Positions 19,073 to 27,649 of a stretch of 64,000 nucleotides of DNA are shown piece by piece. Numbering within the stretch: position 1 is the stretch's first letter; each line of letters opens with the position of its first letter. The notes beneath the pieces are model-generated. The model saw only the letters and a program-made list of their open reading frames with translations. It was not told the origin of the DNA and did not search any database. Source of the DNA: Mycobacterium genavense ATCC 51234 (GTDB lineage: Bacteria; Actinomycetota; Actinomycetes; Mycobacteriales; Mycobacteriaceae); assembly GCF_000526915.1 (NCBI RefSeq), contig NZ_JAGZ01000010.1:62001-126000 (forward strand), in the 5' to 3' direction. The position numbers and the translations under genes were made by a program.

Positions 19073-20268
19073 CCGCGCGGGCCTTCCTCTTCGGTCAGCG
19101 GCGTTCCGTCGCGCAGATGTGGCGCGAGGGTGTTGTCGTACATGTTCAGTGCGCTGGCAATGGCCATATGCATATCCAGATACTGATAGGTGCCCAGCCG
19201 CCCGCCGAAAAGTACTTTCGAAGCAGCGGTCTCGGACTTCGCCCTCCCCCGGTAGGCGGCCAACAGGGCGCGGTCGGCCTCGGTATTAATCGGATAGTAG
19301 GGCTCGTCGTCGTCCGCGGCGAACCGGGAGTACTCGCGCATGATCACCGTCTTGTCGGTGGGGTAGTCGCGCTCGACGTGGAAGTGCCGGAACTCGTGGA
19401 TGCGGGTGTAGGGCACGTCGAGGTCGTTGTAGTTCATCACCGGCGTGCCCTGGAAGTCGCCGACGGGTAACACCTCGAGCTCGAAGTCGAGGGTGCGCCA
19501 GCCGAGCCGGCCCTCGGCGTAGTCGAAGTAGCGGTCCAGCGGGCCGGTGTAGACGACCGGGGCAACCGGGGACTCCTGGCGCAGTTGATCGCGAACGTCG
19601 AACCAGTCGGTGTTCAACCGGACCTCGATGCGGTCATCGGCGGCCATGTTCTGCAGCCACGCGGTGTACCCGTTGACCGGAAGGCCCTCGTAGGTGTCGT
19701 TGAAGTAGCGGTTGTCGAAGGTGTAGCGCACCGGCAGCCGGGTGATGTTGGCCGCGGGCAGCTCCCTCGGATCGGTCTGCCACTGCTTGGCGGTGTAGCC
19801 CTTGACGAACGCCTCGTACAGCGGCCGGCCGATCAGCGAGATCGCCTTTTCCTCGAGGTTTTGCGCGTCGGCGGTGTCGATTTCGGCGGCCTGCTCGGCG
19901 ATCAGCTGCCGGGCCTGATCGGGGGTGAAGTACTTGCCGAAGAATTGCGACACCAGGCCCAGCCCCATCGGGAATTGATAGGCCTGCCCGTTGTGCATCG
20001 CGAAGACGCGGTGCTGGTAGTTGGTGAATTCGGTGAACTGCCGCACGTAGTCCCAGACCCGCTTGTTCGAGGTGTGGAACAGGTGAGCGCCGTACTTGTG
20101 CACCTCGATGCCGGTCTGCGGCTCGGGTTCGGAATAGGCGTTGCCGCCGATGTGCGGACGCCGCTCGACGACGAGCACACGCTTTCCGAGTTGGCTGGCC
20201 ACACGTTCGGCGATGGTGAGGCCGAAGAATCCGGACCCGACGACGAGGAGGTCAAAACGAGCGGTCAT
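19069..20268 (-). CDS. glf: UDP-galactopyranose mutase Glf
   Basis: Glf is a flavoenzyme that converts UDP-galactopyranose to UDP-galactofuranose, the donor for GlfT2. The 399-residue length equals the M. tuberculosis enzyme. The FAD Rossmann motif VVGSGFFGLTIAERVA lies at the N-terminus, followed by HIGGNAYSE and KYGAHLFHTS, the mutase fingerprint. The substrate-binding Trp/Tyr segment YTAKQWQTDP and the C-terminal GRLGTYQYLDMH are present. I chose ATG 20268 from homology; the open frame extends further upstream but that part is not conserved. It is the first gene of the minus-strand galactan operon and diverges from erp. Confidence 0.97.
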   Translation of the reverse strand: MTARFDLLVVGSGFFGLTIAERVASQLGKRVLVVERRPHIGGNAYSEPEPQTGIEVHKYGAHLFHTSNKRVWDYVRQFTEFTNYQHRVFAMHNGQAYQFPMGLGLVSQFFGKYFTPDQARQLIAEQAAEIDTADAQNLEEKAISLIGRPLYEAFVKGYTAKQWQTDPRELPAANITRLPVRYTFDNRYFNDTYEGLPVNGYTAWLQNMAADDRIEVRLNTDWFDVRDQLRQESPVAPVVYTGPLDRYFDYAEGRLGWRTLDFELEVLPVGDFQGTPVMNYNDLDVPYTRIHEFRHFHVERDYPTDKTVIMREYSRFAADDDEPYYPINTEADRALLAAYRGRAKSETAASKVLFGGRLGTYQYLDMHMAIASALNMYDNTLAPHLRDGTPLTEEEGPRG

Positions 20269-20476
20269 CGGTTGCCTAGGGTATCGGACCCCGCGGGCGC
20301 ACCCCAGTTGGCGAGGCTGGTTTGCGCACGTAACGCGCAGGGTCGCAAATACCTCACGATTCCATATCTCCACTCTAGTAACAGGTCTCCCAACTCGTAC
20401 CATCGAACCTGTGTGGTTCCCCCGGATACGGACCGGCGGGGTCCGCCGACACAACCGATGAATTGAGGAGACTTCC
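20269..20476. promoter_or_regulatory. divergent glf / erp promoter region
   Basis: This is 208 bases between two divergent starts. The stretch around 20340-20400 is relatively AT-rich and probably holds both promoters. The erp ribosome site GAGGAG lies at 20465-20470. I could not assign individual promoters. Confidence 0.4.
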
Positions 20477-21430
20477 GTGCCGAACCGACGCCGTCGCAAG
20501 CTCTCGACAGCCATGAGCGCGGTCGCCGCCCTGGCAGTGGCGAGTCCTTGCGCTTACTTCCTTGTCTACGAATCGACCGCCAGCAACAAGCCGGTCGAGC
20601 ACCACGAGTTCAAGCAGGCAGCCGTCATGTCCGACCTGCCCGGCGAGCTGGTGGGCGCGCTGACCCAGGGTCTGTCCCAGTTCGGGATCAATTTGCCGCC
20701 CGTGCCCGCCCTGGGCGGTACCGGGACCGGGACGACGGGCCTGGGGACTACCGGCCTGACCAGCCCGGGCCTGACCAGTCCTGGCCTCGGCACCACCGGT
20801 TTGACCAACCCGGGCCTGACCAGTCCCGGCCTGGGCACTCCCGGCTTGGGCACTCCGGGCTTGACGAGTCCCGGCCTGACGAACCCCGGGTTGACCAGCC
20901 CCGGTCTGACGAGCCCGGGCCTGACGCCGGGTGCCGCGCCCGGTGCGCTGACACCCGGTGTGCCGACCACGCCCGGCATGCCGACCACTCCGGGTATGCC
21001 GACCATGCCGGGCGCGGGGCTGAACCCCGCACTGGCCAACCCGGGGCTGACCAGCCCGGCCGGTCTCACCCCCGGTGGTCTGGGTGCCCCCGGCGAGGTG
21101 CCGATCAGCGCGCCGCTGGAGCCGGGTGTCGACGGCACCTACCCGATCCTGGGTGACCCGTCGACGCTGGGTGGCACCTCGCCGATCGGCGGGGCGGGCA
21201 GCGGCAGCAGCGGCGGTGGCGGGCTCGTCAACGACGTGATGCAAGCCGCCAACCAGCTTGGTGCCGGTCAGGCCATCGACCTGCTCAAGGGCCTGGTGAT
21301 GCCGGCCATCAGGCAGGCTCAGGGCGGTGCCGCCGGTGCCCTGCCCGGTGCCGTCGGCGCCCTGCCGGGCGCGGCCGGTGCTCTCCCGGGTGCGACCGCG
21401 GCGCTCCCCCCGGCGCTGCCTCCGGTCTAG
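20477..21430 (+). CDS. erp: exported repetitive protein Erp (PirG)
   Basis: Erp is a surface-exposed mycobacterial virulence-associated protein with no known enzymatic activity. The 317-residue protein starts at GTG 20477 after GAGGAG and has an RRRRK export signal with a helix AVAALAVASPCAYFLV. A central repeat domain of PGLTS-type five-residue units runs from about residue 85 to 155 with variants PGLGT, PGLTN and PGMPT. A conserved non-repeated part follows (NDVMQAANQLGAGQAIDLLKGLVMPAI), then a second Ala/Leu/Pro-rich repeat of the type GALPGA. Repeat number varies between species and is the usual source of length differences. Confidence 0.95.
   Translation: MPNRRRRKLSTAMSAVAALAVASPCAYFLVYESTASNKPVEHHEFKQAAVMSDLPGELVGALTQGLSQFGINLPPVPALGGTGTGTTGLGTTGLTSPGLTSPGLGTTGLTNPGLTSPGLGTPGLGTPGLTSPGLTNPGLTSPGLTSPGLTPGAAPGALTPGVPTTPGMPTTPGMPTMPGAGLNPALANPGLTSPAGLTPGGLGAPGEVPISAPLEPGVDGTYPILGDPSTLGGTSPIGGAGSGSSGGGGLVNDVMQAANQLGAGQAIDLLKGLVMPAIRQAQGGAAGALPGAVGALPGAAGALPGATAALPPALPPV
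20745..21050 (+). repeat. in-frame 15-bp-unit repeats of erp
   Basis: Degenerate tandem 15-base units encode PGLTS and close variants within erp. Units differ mostly at third positions, so the protein repeat is better conserved than the DNA, which points to selection on the peptide. Confidence 0.85.
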
Positions 21431-21453
21431 AACATTCGGGGGTCCTGTTACCT

Positions 21454-21492
21454 GACGGCACCGCAGAGTCACCAATCCTCTGCGGTGCCGTC
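21454..21492 (+). terminator. intrinsic terminator after erp
   Basis: This is a perfect 15-bp stem (21454-21468 with 21478-21492) around a 9-base loop, 24 bases after the erp stop, followed by a short T-rich stretch GGGTTTTG. It is a strong terminator separating erp from the amidase gene. Confidence 0.9.
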
Positions 21493-21564
21493 GAACGGGT
21501 TTTGGGCCCGCGAAAACTCGTGTCGCCTCATTAATACCACCAGAAACACACGTAACATCGGCTG

Positions 21565-23220
21565 GTGTCGTCTCGTAACCGTCCGCCGACGATGTTGCTT
21601 ACCGCCATCGCGGCCACGGTTGTCCTCGTTTCGGCGGTCGCGGACCTGACCCGCGACCACGACGCCCCCGCCACCGCCAATCCGCCTCGCGAAACGAAGC
21701 TGACCGAGCAGCCTCTGGTCGGGCTCGGGGGCGGTGTCACGGTTCGCGAAGTCACCCAGCAGACGCCGTTTTCGCTGGTCGCCCTCACCGGCGACCTGGC
21801 CGGCACCTCCACCCGGGTGCGGGCTAAACACCCCGACGGGTCGTGGGGGCCCTGGTACCGGACCGAGTACGAGACCGCGGCGCCGGACCGACCGCCGGCC
21901 GGCGAATCGGCCGCGGCAGTCGGACCCACCGAGGGACCTCGTAGCACCGATCCGGTGTTCGTCGGGACCACGATGACCGTGCAGATCGCGGTCACCCGCC
22001 CGCTCGATGCCGCGGTGACCCTGGGGCCGACTCCCGCGGCACCGGCCGACAATCTGGGCTATCGGCCGGCTTCCAAGGAACATCCGCTCGGGCAGAACAT
22101 CTCCGCGATCCTGATCTCCTCGCCGCAGGCGCCGGTCAAGACGACGTGGACGCCGCCGTCGGGAGTGCTGATGCCCGGCCAGGCGCCCGCCATCATCAGC
22201 CGGGCGGAATGGGGTGCCGACGAGTCGCTGCGGTGCGGTAGTCCGCAGTACGACAACGGGGTTCGCGCGGCCGTCATTCACCACACCGCCGGCAGCAACG
22301 ACTACTCGCCGCTGGAATCGGCGGGCATCGTCAAAGCGATCTACACCTACCACAGCAAGACGCTGGGATGGTGCGACATCGCCTACAACGCGCTGGTCGA
22401 CAAGTACGGCCAGGTGTTCGAGGGCAGCGCCGGCGGTCTGACCAAGGCCGTCGAGGGCTTCCACACCGGCGGATTCAACCGCAACACCTGGGGTGTCGCG
22501 ATGATCGGCAACTTCGACGACGTACCGCCGACACCGCTGCAGCTTCGCGCCGTCGGACGGCTGCTGGGCTGGCGGCTGGGCCTGGACGGCGTCGACCCCA
22601 AGGGCACGGTGTCGTTGGAGTCCGCGGGTAGCCACTACACGACGTTTCCAGCCGGCACCGTCGCGGCGCTGCCGACCATCTTCACCCACCGCGACGTCGG
22701 CAACACCGACTGCCCGGGCAACGCCGCGTATGCGTTGATGAACGAAATCCGGGATATCGCATCGCATTTCAACGATCCTCCGGAGGAGTTGATCAAGGCG
22801 TTGCAGGGCGGCGCCATCTACCAGCACTGGCAGGAACTCGGCGGGATGAACAGCGTGCTGGGCGCGCCCACGTCGCCGGAAGACAACGCCGAAGGCGATG
22901 CCCGCTACTCCACCTTCGCCAAGGGTGCAATGTACTGGTCCCCGGTGACCGGGGCACAGCCCGTCACCGGCGCGATCTACGACGCCTGGGCCTCGCAGAG
23001 GTACGAGCGCGGCCCGCTGGGCTTGCCGACCAGCGCCGAAATCCAAGAGCCGCTGCAGATCACGCAGAACTTCCAGCACGGGACGCTGAACTACAACCGC
23101 CTCACCGGCGACGTCAGCGAGATCCTCGACGGCATCACCACCAAGCTCTCGGGACAGGAACCCAGCGCCCCGGCCGTCCCGCCGGAATACTTCTCCTTGC
23201 CTACCCACCCGGACGCCTGA
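21565..23220 (+). CDS. secreted N-acetylmuramoyl-L-alanine amidase with LGFP repeats (Rv3811-like)
   Basis: This is a peptidoglycan recognition/amidase_2 domain protein predicted to cut the bond between muramic acid and the stem peptide. The 551-residue protein starts at GTG 21565 with an N-terminal signal or anchor (MLLTAIAATVVLVSAVA). The amidase domain spans about residues 210-390, with IISRAEWGAD, AVIHHTAGSNDY (zinc His), WCDIAYNALVDKYGQVFEG and TIFTHRDVGNTDCPG (zinc His and Cys). Two or three LGFP-type repeats follow (ELGGMNSVLGAPTS, ERGPLGLPTSAE), thought to hold the enzyme to the envelope. It stands alone after the erp terminator. Confidence 0.93.
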   Translation: MSSRNRPPTMLLTAIAATVVLVSAVADLTRDHDAPATANPPRETKLTEQPLVGLGGGVTVREVTQQTPFSLVALTGDLAGTSTRVRAKHPDGSWGPWYRTEYETAAPDRPPAGESAAAVGPTEGPRSTDPVFVGTTMTVQIAVTRPLDAAVTLGPTPAAPADNLGYRPASKEHPLGQNISAILISSPQAPVKTTWTPPSGVLMPGQAPAIISRAEWGADESLRCGSPQYDNGVRAAVIHHTAGSNDYSPLESAGIVKAIYTYHSKTLGWCDIAYNALVDKYGQVFEGSAGGLTKAVEGFHTGGFNRNTWGVAMIGNFDDVPPTPLQLRAVGRLLGWRLGLDGVDPKGTVSLESAGSHYTTFPAGTVAALPTIFTHRDVGNTDCPGNAAYALMNEIRDIASHFNDPPEELIKALQGGAIYQHWQELGGMNSVLGAPTSPEDNAEGDARYSTFAKGAMYWSPVTGAQPVTGAIYDAWASQRYERGPLGLPTSAEIQEPLQITQNFQHGTLNYNRLTGDVSEILDGITTKLSGQEPSAPAVPPEYFSLPTHPDA

Positions 23221-23262
23221 CGCCCCCAGCACACCGCCGACAGGCGTACTAGTGTGCGACCT

Positions 23263-25179
23263 GTGCCCGAGACGCCGTATCTGAGCATCGATCTTCGTCG
23301 GGTGCGCAAGAACTTTCGGGCGCTGCGCGCCGCGTTTCCCCAAGCGCAGATTCGCTACGCCGTCAAGGCGAACCCGGCCGAACCGGTGCTGCGAGTGCTG
23401 GCCGCGGAGGGCTCGGCCTTCGACGTCGCATCGGTCGGCGAGATCGCCGCATGCGCCTCGGCCGGCGTCGACGGGGACCTGATGACGTTCGGGAATACCG
23501 TCAAGAAGCCCGCCGATATCGCCCCGGCGTACGCGCGCGGGGTTCGGCGGTTCGCGTTCGACACCAGCCAGGGTATGACGGCCATCGCCGAGCACGCCCC
23601 GGGTGCGGCCGTGGAATGCCGCATCGCAGCGGAGTTTCTCTCCTCGGTGACGCCGTTCGGGCACAAGTTCGGCTGCGCCCCGGAGTCCGCCGCGGAGTTG
23701 CTGAAACGTGCTCAGCGGCTGGGGCTGCGCGCCGAAGGTGTGTGCTTTCACGTCGGCTCCCAGCAACTCGACCCCGCGGCGTGGGAGTTGGGAATACGTT
23801 GTGCCGCAGCGATTTTCGACGAGCTCGGCGATCTGAGCACGCTCAACGTCGGCGGCGGATTCCCGTTGGCTTACGCCGGCGCCGCACCGGATCTCGACGT
23901 CATCGCCGCGGCCGTCGAGTCGGCGCTGGGCAGCCATTTCGGGGTAAGCCCGCCCCAGTTGGTCGTCGAACCCGGGCGGGCGATCGCGGGGTCGGCGGGC
24001 ACGATCAGCTGCGAGGTGGTGGCGGTGCGCACCGGAACCGACGCCCGGCGCTGGGTGTACCTCGACATCGGTCCCTACGGCGGTCTTGCCGAGACCGAGA
24101 ACGAGTACATCCGCTACCGGCTGCTCACCGACCGCGACGGCGACCCCGTCGACGATGCGGTCGTCGCGGGCCCGACGTGCGACGGCGACGACGTACTCTA
24201 CCAAAGCTATACGCTTCCGGTCAGCCTGAGTCCCGGCGACCGGGTCCAGATCCCCGACACCGGCGCATACACCGCGAGCTACGCATCGGTGAACGTCAAC
24301 GGATTTTGCGCATTACCAACCTATTTCGACAGTGCCGCAGATAACCGCTGGGAGATCGCCGAACCGCTGGCGCCGGGGCTGACCCGGATCTGGGATGTGT
24401 CCGAGGTCATCTGCGACGTCGACACCGAATTCCAGAACCTGGTGATCGGGCGCACCCAGCAAGGTATCTCGTTGTTCAGCGACGGCGAACGCCAAAGTAC
24501 CGAATTCAGCCAGCACGTCTATCACGAGGCGTTGCTGGTACCGGCGCTGCTGCTGGCCGGCGAGGTCAAGCGAGTGCTCGTCATCGGCTCGGGCGAGGGC
24601 GTGGTCAGCCAGCAGGCGGTATCGGCCGGGGCCACCCAGGTCGATCACGTCGACATCGACCGCGAGGCCGTCCGGTTGTGCGCACAGCACCTTCCCTACG
24701 GCTACACCGAAGACGAGCTACGCAGGGCGGAAATGGGATCCGGGCCGATAACCATGCACTACCGCGACGGCTGGGAGTTCGTCGATCGCTGCGCCACCCC
24801 GTACGACGTCGTGGTGATCGATCTGCCCGACGAGCGCACCGAGGCCGTGCAGCACAACCGGCTCTACCACGCCGACTTCCTGCGGCGCTGCCGAGACGTC
24901 GGGCGTGTCGTCGTCGCTCAGGCCGGCTGTCCCACGCTGTGGCGCAACGAATCACTGCGCTCGTCGTGGCAGAGATTTCGCGAAACCTTCTCCACCGTCG
25001 TCTATTTCGGCAGCGACGAACACGAATGGGCGTTTCTTTCCGGGCTCGCCGAAGCGTGCGAGGACCCCGTCGCACGGATGGCGGCACAACTGCCGGCGCT
25101 GCCCTACCGACCCCTGACCATCGACGCGGACACGCTGATCGCTTCCACCGTGCCGCCGAAAAGCTTGCGGGCCGTCTAG
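23263..25179 (+). CDS. fused PLP ornithine/lysine-type decarboxylase and spermidine-synthase-like protein
   Basis: Two enzymes are joined in one chain of about 638 residues. The N-terminal half is a fold III PLP decarboxylase of the ornithine/lysine/diaminopimelate group: PLP Lys in RYAVKANP, HVGSQ, the glycine loop NVGGGFP, EPGRAIAG, the cross-subunit Cys-Asp site GPTCDGDD and a late Tyr in GAYTASYAS. The C-terminal half (from about residue 385) is a spermidine-synthase fold: YHEALLVPAL, VLVIGSGEGV, VDIDREAV and VVIDLPDERTEAVQHNRLYHADF. One chain could therefore make a diamine and extend it, but no S-adenosylmethionine decarboxylase is in the window. There is no ribosome site; TAGTGT at 23250-23255 would place +1 on GTG 23263, so the transcript may be leaderless. 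An in-frame GTG at 23254 is the alternative. It converges on the DUF350/ATP-grasp genes. Confidence 0.88.
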   Translation: MPETPYLSIDLRRVRKNFRALRAAFPQAQIRYAVKANPAEPVLRVLAAEGSAFDVASVGEIAACASAGVDGDLMTFGNTVKKPADIAPAYARGVRRFAFDTSQGMTAIAEHAPGAAVECRIAAEFLSSVTPFGHKFGCAPESAAELLKRAQRLGLRAEGVCFHVGSQQLDPAAWELGIRCAAAIFDELGDLSTLNVGGGFPLAYAGAAPDLDVIAAAVESALGSHFGVSPPQLVVEPGRAIAGSAGTISCEVVAVRTGTDARRWVYLDIGPYGGLAETENEYIRYRLLTDRDGDPVDDAVVAGPTCDGDDVLYQSYTLPVSLSPGDRVQIPDTGAYTASYASVNVNGFCALPTYFDSAADNRWEIAEPLAPGLTRIWDVSEVICDVDTEFQNLVIGRTQQGISLFSDGERQSTEFSQHVYHEALLVPALLLAGEVKRVLVIGSGEGVVSQQAVSAGATQVDHVDIDREAVRLCAQHLPYGYTEDELRRAEMGSGPITMHYRDGWEFVDRCATPYDVVVIDLPDERTEAVQHNRLYHADFLRRCRDVGRVVVAQAGCPTLWRNESLRSSWQRFRETFSTVVYFGSDEHEWAFLSGLAEACEDPVARMAAQLPALPYRPLTIDADTLIASTVPPKSLRAV

Positions 25180-25192
25180 ATCCGCCTTCCCG

Positions 25193-25661
25193 TCAGAGAA
25201 TCGCGACGGCGACCACGATGCCGAGCACGACCTGAGCGGCGGCCACCATCAGCACCTCGTAGTTGAAATCGTCGGAGTTGAACAACGTCCATGTCGATGC
25301 CGATCACCACGGCCGCGATGCGCATCATCACCACCTGGGTGACGATGCCCACCAGCCCGAACACCGCCGAGCCGACCAGGCCCTCGGCCAGCTTTCCCGA
25401 CGACGAGTAGATCGCCAGCACCACGATCAGCGCCATGCTCACCATGCCCGCGGCGGAGACGATGATCGCATTCGGCTTTCCGACGTTGACCATGCTGCGC
25501 AGCGGCCCGGGCGTGGTGAGGTCGATGGCGTAGAACCCGACCAGCATCAGCACCAGGCCGACGATCGCGTAGAGAATGATGGCGGCCGCGCCCCGGCCGA
25601 GCACCGCCCAATAGCCGTGGTCCCAGTAGCCCGAATTCAGCGCCACGACGTTTCTTGTCAT
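25193..25661 (-). pseudogene. DUF350 membrane protein, single-base frameshift near the C-terminus
   Basis: DUF350 (YjfL-type) proteins are small four-helix membrane proteins found with GspS-like ATP-grasp ligases. The frame from ATG 25661 shows membrane helices AAAIILYAIVGLVLMLVGFYAIDL, IIVSAAGMVSMALIVVLAIY and GLVGSAVFGLVGIVTQVVMM, then reaches GIDMDV. At about 25283-25287 an extra base (GACGTTGTTC instead of GACGTGTTC) throws the tail into an Arg-rich frame. Removing it restores FNSDDFNYEVLMVAAAQVV and a final helix ending at TGA 25193-25195, next to the stop of the decarboxylase fusion. The unrepaired product (161 residues, ending at 25176) would lose its last helix. The ATG is 32 bases downstream of the ATP-grasp stop, in the same operon. 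Confidence 0.82.
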
Positions 25662-25693
25662 CGATGATCAACTCCGTTCACTTGCTCGGCGGC

Positions 25694-26860
25694 TCACTTC
25701 TGGGGGATCCGGTGTGGGACAAAGGCCGCGCCGTCGTCGGTGATCAGTCCCGCCGTCTCGCGGATGCCGAGACCGGCCGCGGTGTCGCCGACGATCCACG
25801 CGCCCAGGGCCGGCCGCATGTCGTCGAATTCCGGCAGCGGATCCACCAGCTGATAGACGTATCCCTCTTCGCCGTAGACGCCGCCGGTGGCGGTCTGGAC
25901 GCCGGCGCCGACGACACTGATGTTCGCGCCTTCCCGTCCCAGCTTGGGTTTACGGACGTATTCGGTCAGCTCGTGTGGATCGTCGATGTAGGCCGGCAAC
26001 AGGTTCGGGTGGCCCGGGTACATCTCCCACAAGATGCCGAGAATCGCCTTGTTGGACAACAACGTCTTCCACAACGGTTCGATCCACGCCGTCTGCGGCA
26101 GGCTGGACACCACATGCTTGCCGAACTCGTCGTCGAGCACCCATTCCCACGGGTAGAGCTTGAACACCGCGTGGATCGGCGACTCTTCCAGATCGACGAA
26201 ACGCTCCAGCGCGGAATCCCAGCCGATGTCCTCGATCGTCAGCCCGACGGTGTGAAAGCCGGCCTCCGCGGCCGTTTCCTGCATATAGGTGGTCGTAATC
26301 TGGTCCTCGCCAGTGGCTTCCATGCCTGACCAACTCAGGTGCAGCTCGTCGTTGGGCAGCAGATCGCGCAGCTGCTTCCAGCGGTCGACCAGCTGTTCAT
26401 GCAACGAGTTCCACTGGTCGTCGTCGGGATAACAATCCTTGAGCCAATACCATTGCAGAATCGCGGCTTCCAGCAGCGTCGTCGGGGTATCGGCGTTGTA
26501 CTCAAGCAGCACCGCGGGTCGTCGTCCGTCGTAGCGTAAATCGAAGCGGCCGTAGACGTGTGGGTCGGCGCGCCGCCATGATTCGGCGATTGGCTGCCAA
26601 CTCCATTCCGGGAGACCGAATTCCGCGTAGCGCTCCATCAGGACGACCTGCTCGACGGCGTTCAGGCACATCGAGTGCAGCAGTTCGACGTCGGCCTCCA
26701 ACGCCAGGATCTCGTCCATCTCGAACTCGTAGTGCACCGACTCGTCCCAATACGGCCGACTACGGCCACTGGCATCACGCGCGGGCGTCCCGTACACCAG
26801 ACCCTGCGATTCCACGATCGTCTGCCAGTTCGGCCGCGGCCGCCGCCTGGCGCGCTTCAC
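25694..26860 (-). CDS. glutathionylspermidine-synthase-like ATP-grasp ligase (YgiC/YjfC type)
   Basis: This family resembles the synthetase half of glutathionylspermidine synthase, which forms an amide between a carboxylate and a polyamine using ATP. The E. coli paralogues YgiC and YjfC have no firmly settled substrate. The 388-residue protein matches them end to end: PNWQTIVESQGLVYGTP, EYNADTPTTLLEA, LFKLYPWEWVLDDEFG-like block, LLSNKAILGILWEMYPGHPNLLPAY, KPKLGREGANISVV, GEEGYVYQ and GIRETAGLITDD. It lacks the CHAP amidase domain of the bifunctional E. coli enzyme. GTG 26860 overlaps the upstream TGA as GTGA, so it is coupled to the YgiB-like gene. Confidence 0.92.
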   Translation of the reverse strand: MKRARRRPRPNWQTIVESQGLVYGTPARDASGRSRPYWDESVHYEFEMDEILALEADVELLHSMCLNAVEQVVLMERYAEFGLPEWSWQPIAESWRRADPHVYGRFDLRYDGRRPAVLLEYNADTPTTLLEAAILQWYWLKDCYPDDDQWNSLHEQLVDRWKQLRDLLPNDELHLSWSGMEATGEDQITTTYMQETAAEAGFHTVGLTIEDIGWDSALERFVDLEESPIHAVFKLYPWEWVLDDEFGKHVVSSLPQTAWIEPLWKTLLSNKAILGILWEMYPGHPNLLPAYIDDPHELTEYVRKPKLGREGANISVVGAGVQTATGGVYGEEGYVYQLVDPLPEFDDMRPALGAWIVGDTAAGLGIRETAGLITDDGAAFVPHRIPQK

Positions 26861-27516
26861 GAGCCGCTGCTCTTCCCGGGCGACGAGCCACCCAGGCCGC
26901 CGCGCGAAATGCTGGTCCCCGACTTGGTGGTGATGTTGGCGCCCTTGGGAGCGACGGTCGTTCCGCCGCTCGGCCGCGAACCCACCGAGCCCGAACTGCC
27001 GTAGTAGTAACGGTACTGGTGGCCGCCGTAGAAGAAGAAGCCGTTGAGCCCCGCGGTATGACCCGTGCAGTAACTGTCCGGCACGATCACCGGCTGACCA
27101 CTCGGATCGTCCTGGACGCACTGGGCCGTGACGTTCGGCTCCGACAGCGCCCAATACCCCAGGCCGGCCACCAGGCCCACCACGCCGACGGCGGCCGCGG
27201 CACCCATCAACACCCGGCGCTGATGGCGCCGCTTCTCCTCGGCCGCCTGCCGCGCCTCTTCGAGCTCCCGCTGCTTCTTCTCGTACTTGGCCCGGGCCCG
27301 CTGTTCGGCCGGTGTGGGCGGACGCGGCTTGGTCGTCGCCGCATCCTGAAACTCCACGCTGCCGCCGGACGGCAGCCGCGACTCGTCCTCGTCCGCGGGT
27401 TGCCCGGCGTCACCGCCGCCGGTGAGCTGCTCCGGCTCCGACTCCTCGTCCGGCCTGTCATCCGCCTTGTCGTTTAGCGGCTCGCCGCCCTTCGGCGGCT
27501 CTTCATCCGCCGCCAC
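26857..27516 (-). CDS. YgiB/YjfM-like single-pass membrane protein with RGGxGGSS tail
   Basis: This is a 219-residue protein of three parts. The first is an acidic disordered N-terminus followed by a charged helical stretch (AEQRARAKYEKKQRELEEARQ) likely to form a coiled coil. The second is one membrane helix (RRVLMGAAAAVGVVGLVAGL). The third is an outer domain with two cysteines (QCVQ and YCTG), an aromatic patch FFFYGGHQYRYYYG and a Gly/Ser tail ending RGGLGGSSPGKSSGS. E. coli YgiB and YjfM also have a conserved RGGFGSS-type tail and sit beside the ligases YgiC and YjfC, which is the basis of the call. It starts at GTG 27516 with AAGGAG 5 bases upstream. It is the first gene of the operon with the ATP-grasp ligase and DUF350 gene, 133 bases after the HAD gene stop. 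Confidence 0.78.
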   Translation of the reverse strand: MAADEEPPKGGEPLNDKADDRPDEESEPEQLTGGGDAGQPADEDESRLPSGGSVEFQDAATTKPRPPTPAEQRARAKYEKKQRELEEARQAAEEKRRHQRRVLMGAAAAVGVVGLVAGLGYWALSEPNVTAQCVQDDPSGQPVIVPDSYCTGHTAGLNGFFFYGGHQYRYYYGSSGSVGSRPSGGTTVAPKGANITTKSGTSISRGGLGGSSPGKSSGS

Positions 27517-27649
27517 TACCGCTCCTTCGACCCGGACCGATCGGCGCCGGCAAACACCTGAGGAGCGGCAAGGGGCCAGAACGCGGGCACGCGGGCAGTC
27601 TGCCACATTTGCTACAGGTTCGGCAGAGGTCAGCACCGGCGCGCGGCGG

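Noticed and set aside
20745..21050. CRISPR-like repeats in erp
   Set aside because: The repeats are in-frame PGLTS codons without spacers, in a known repetitive protein.
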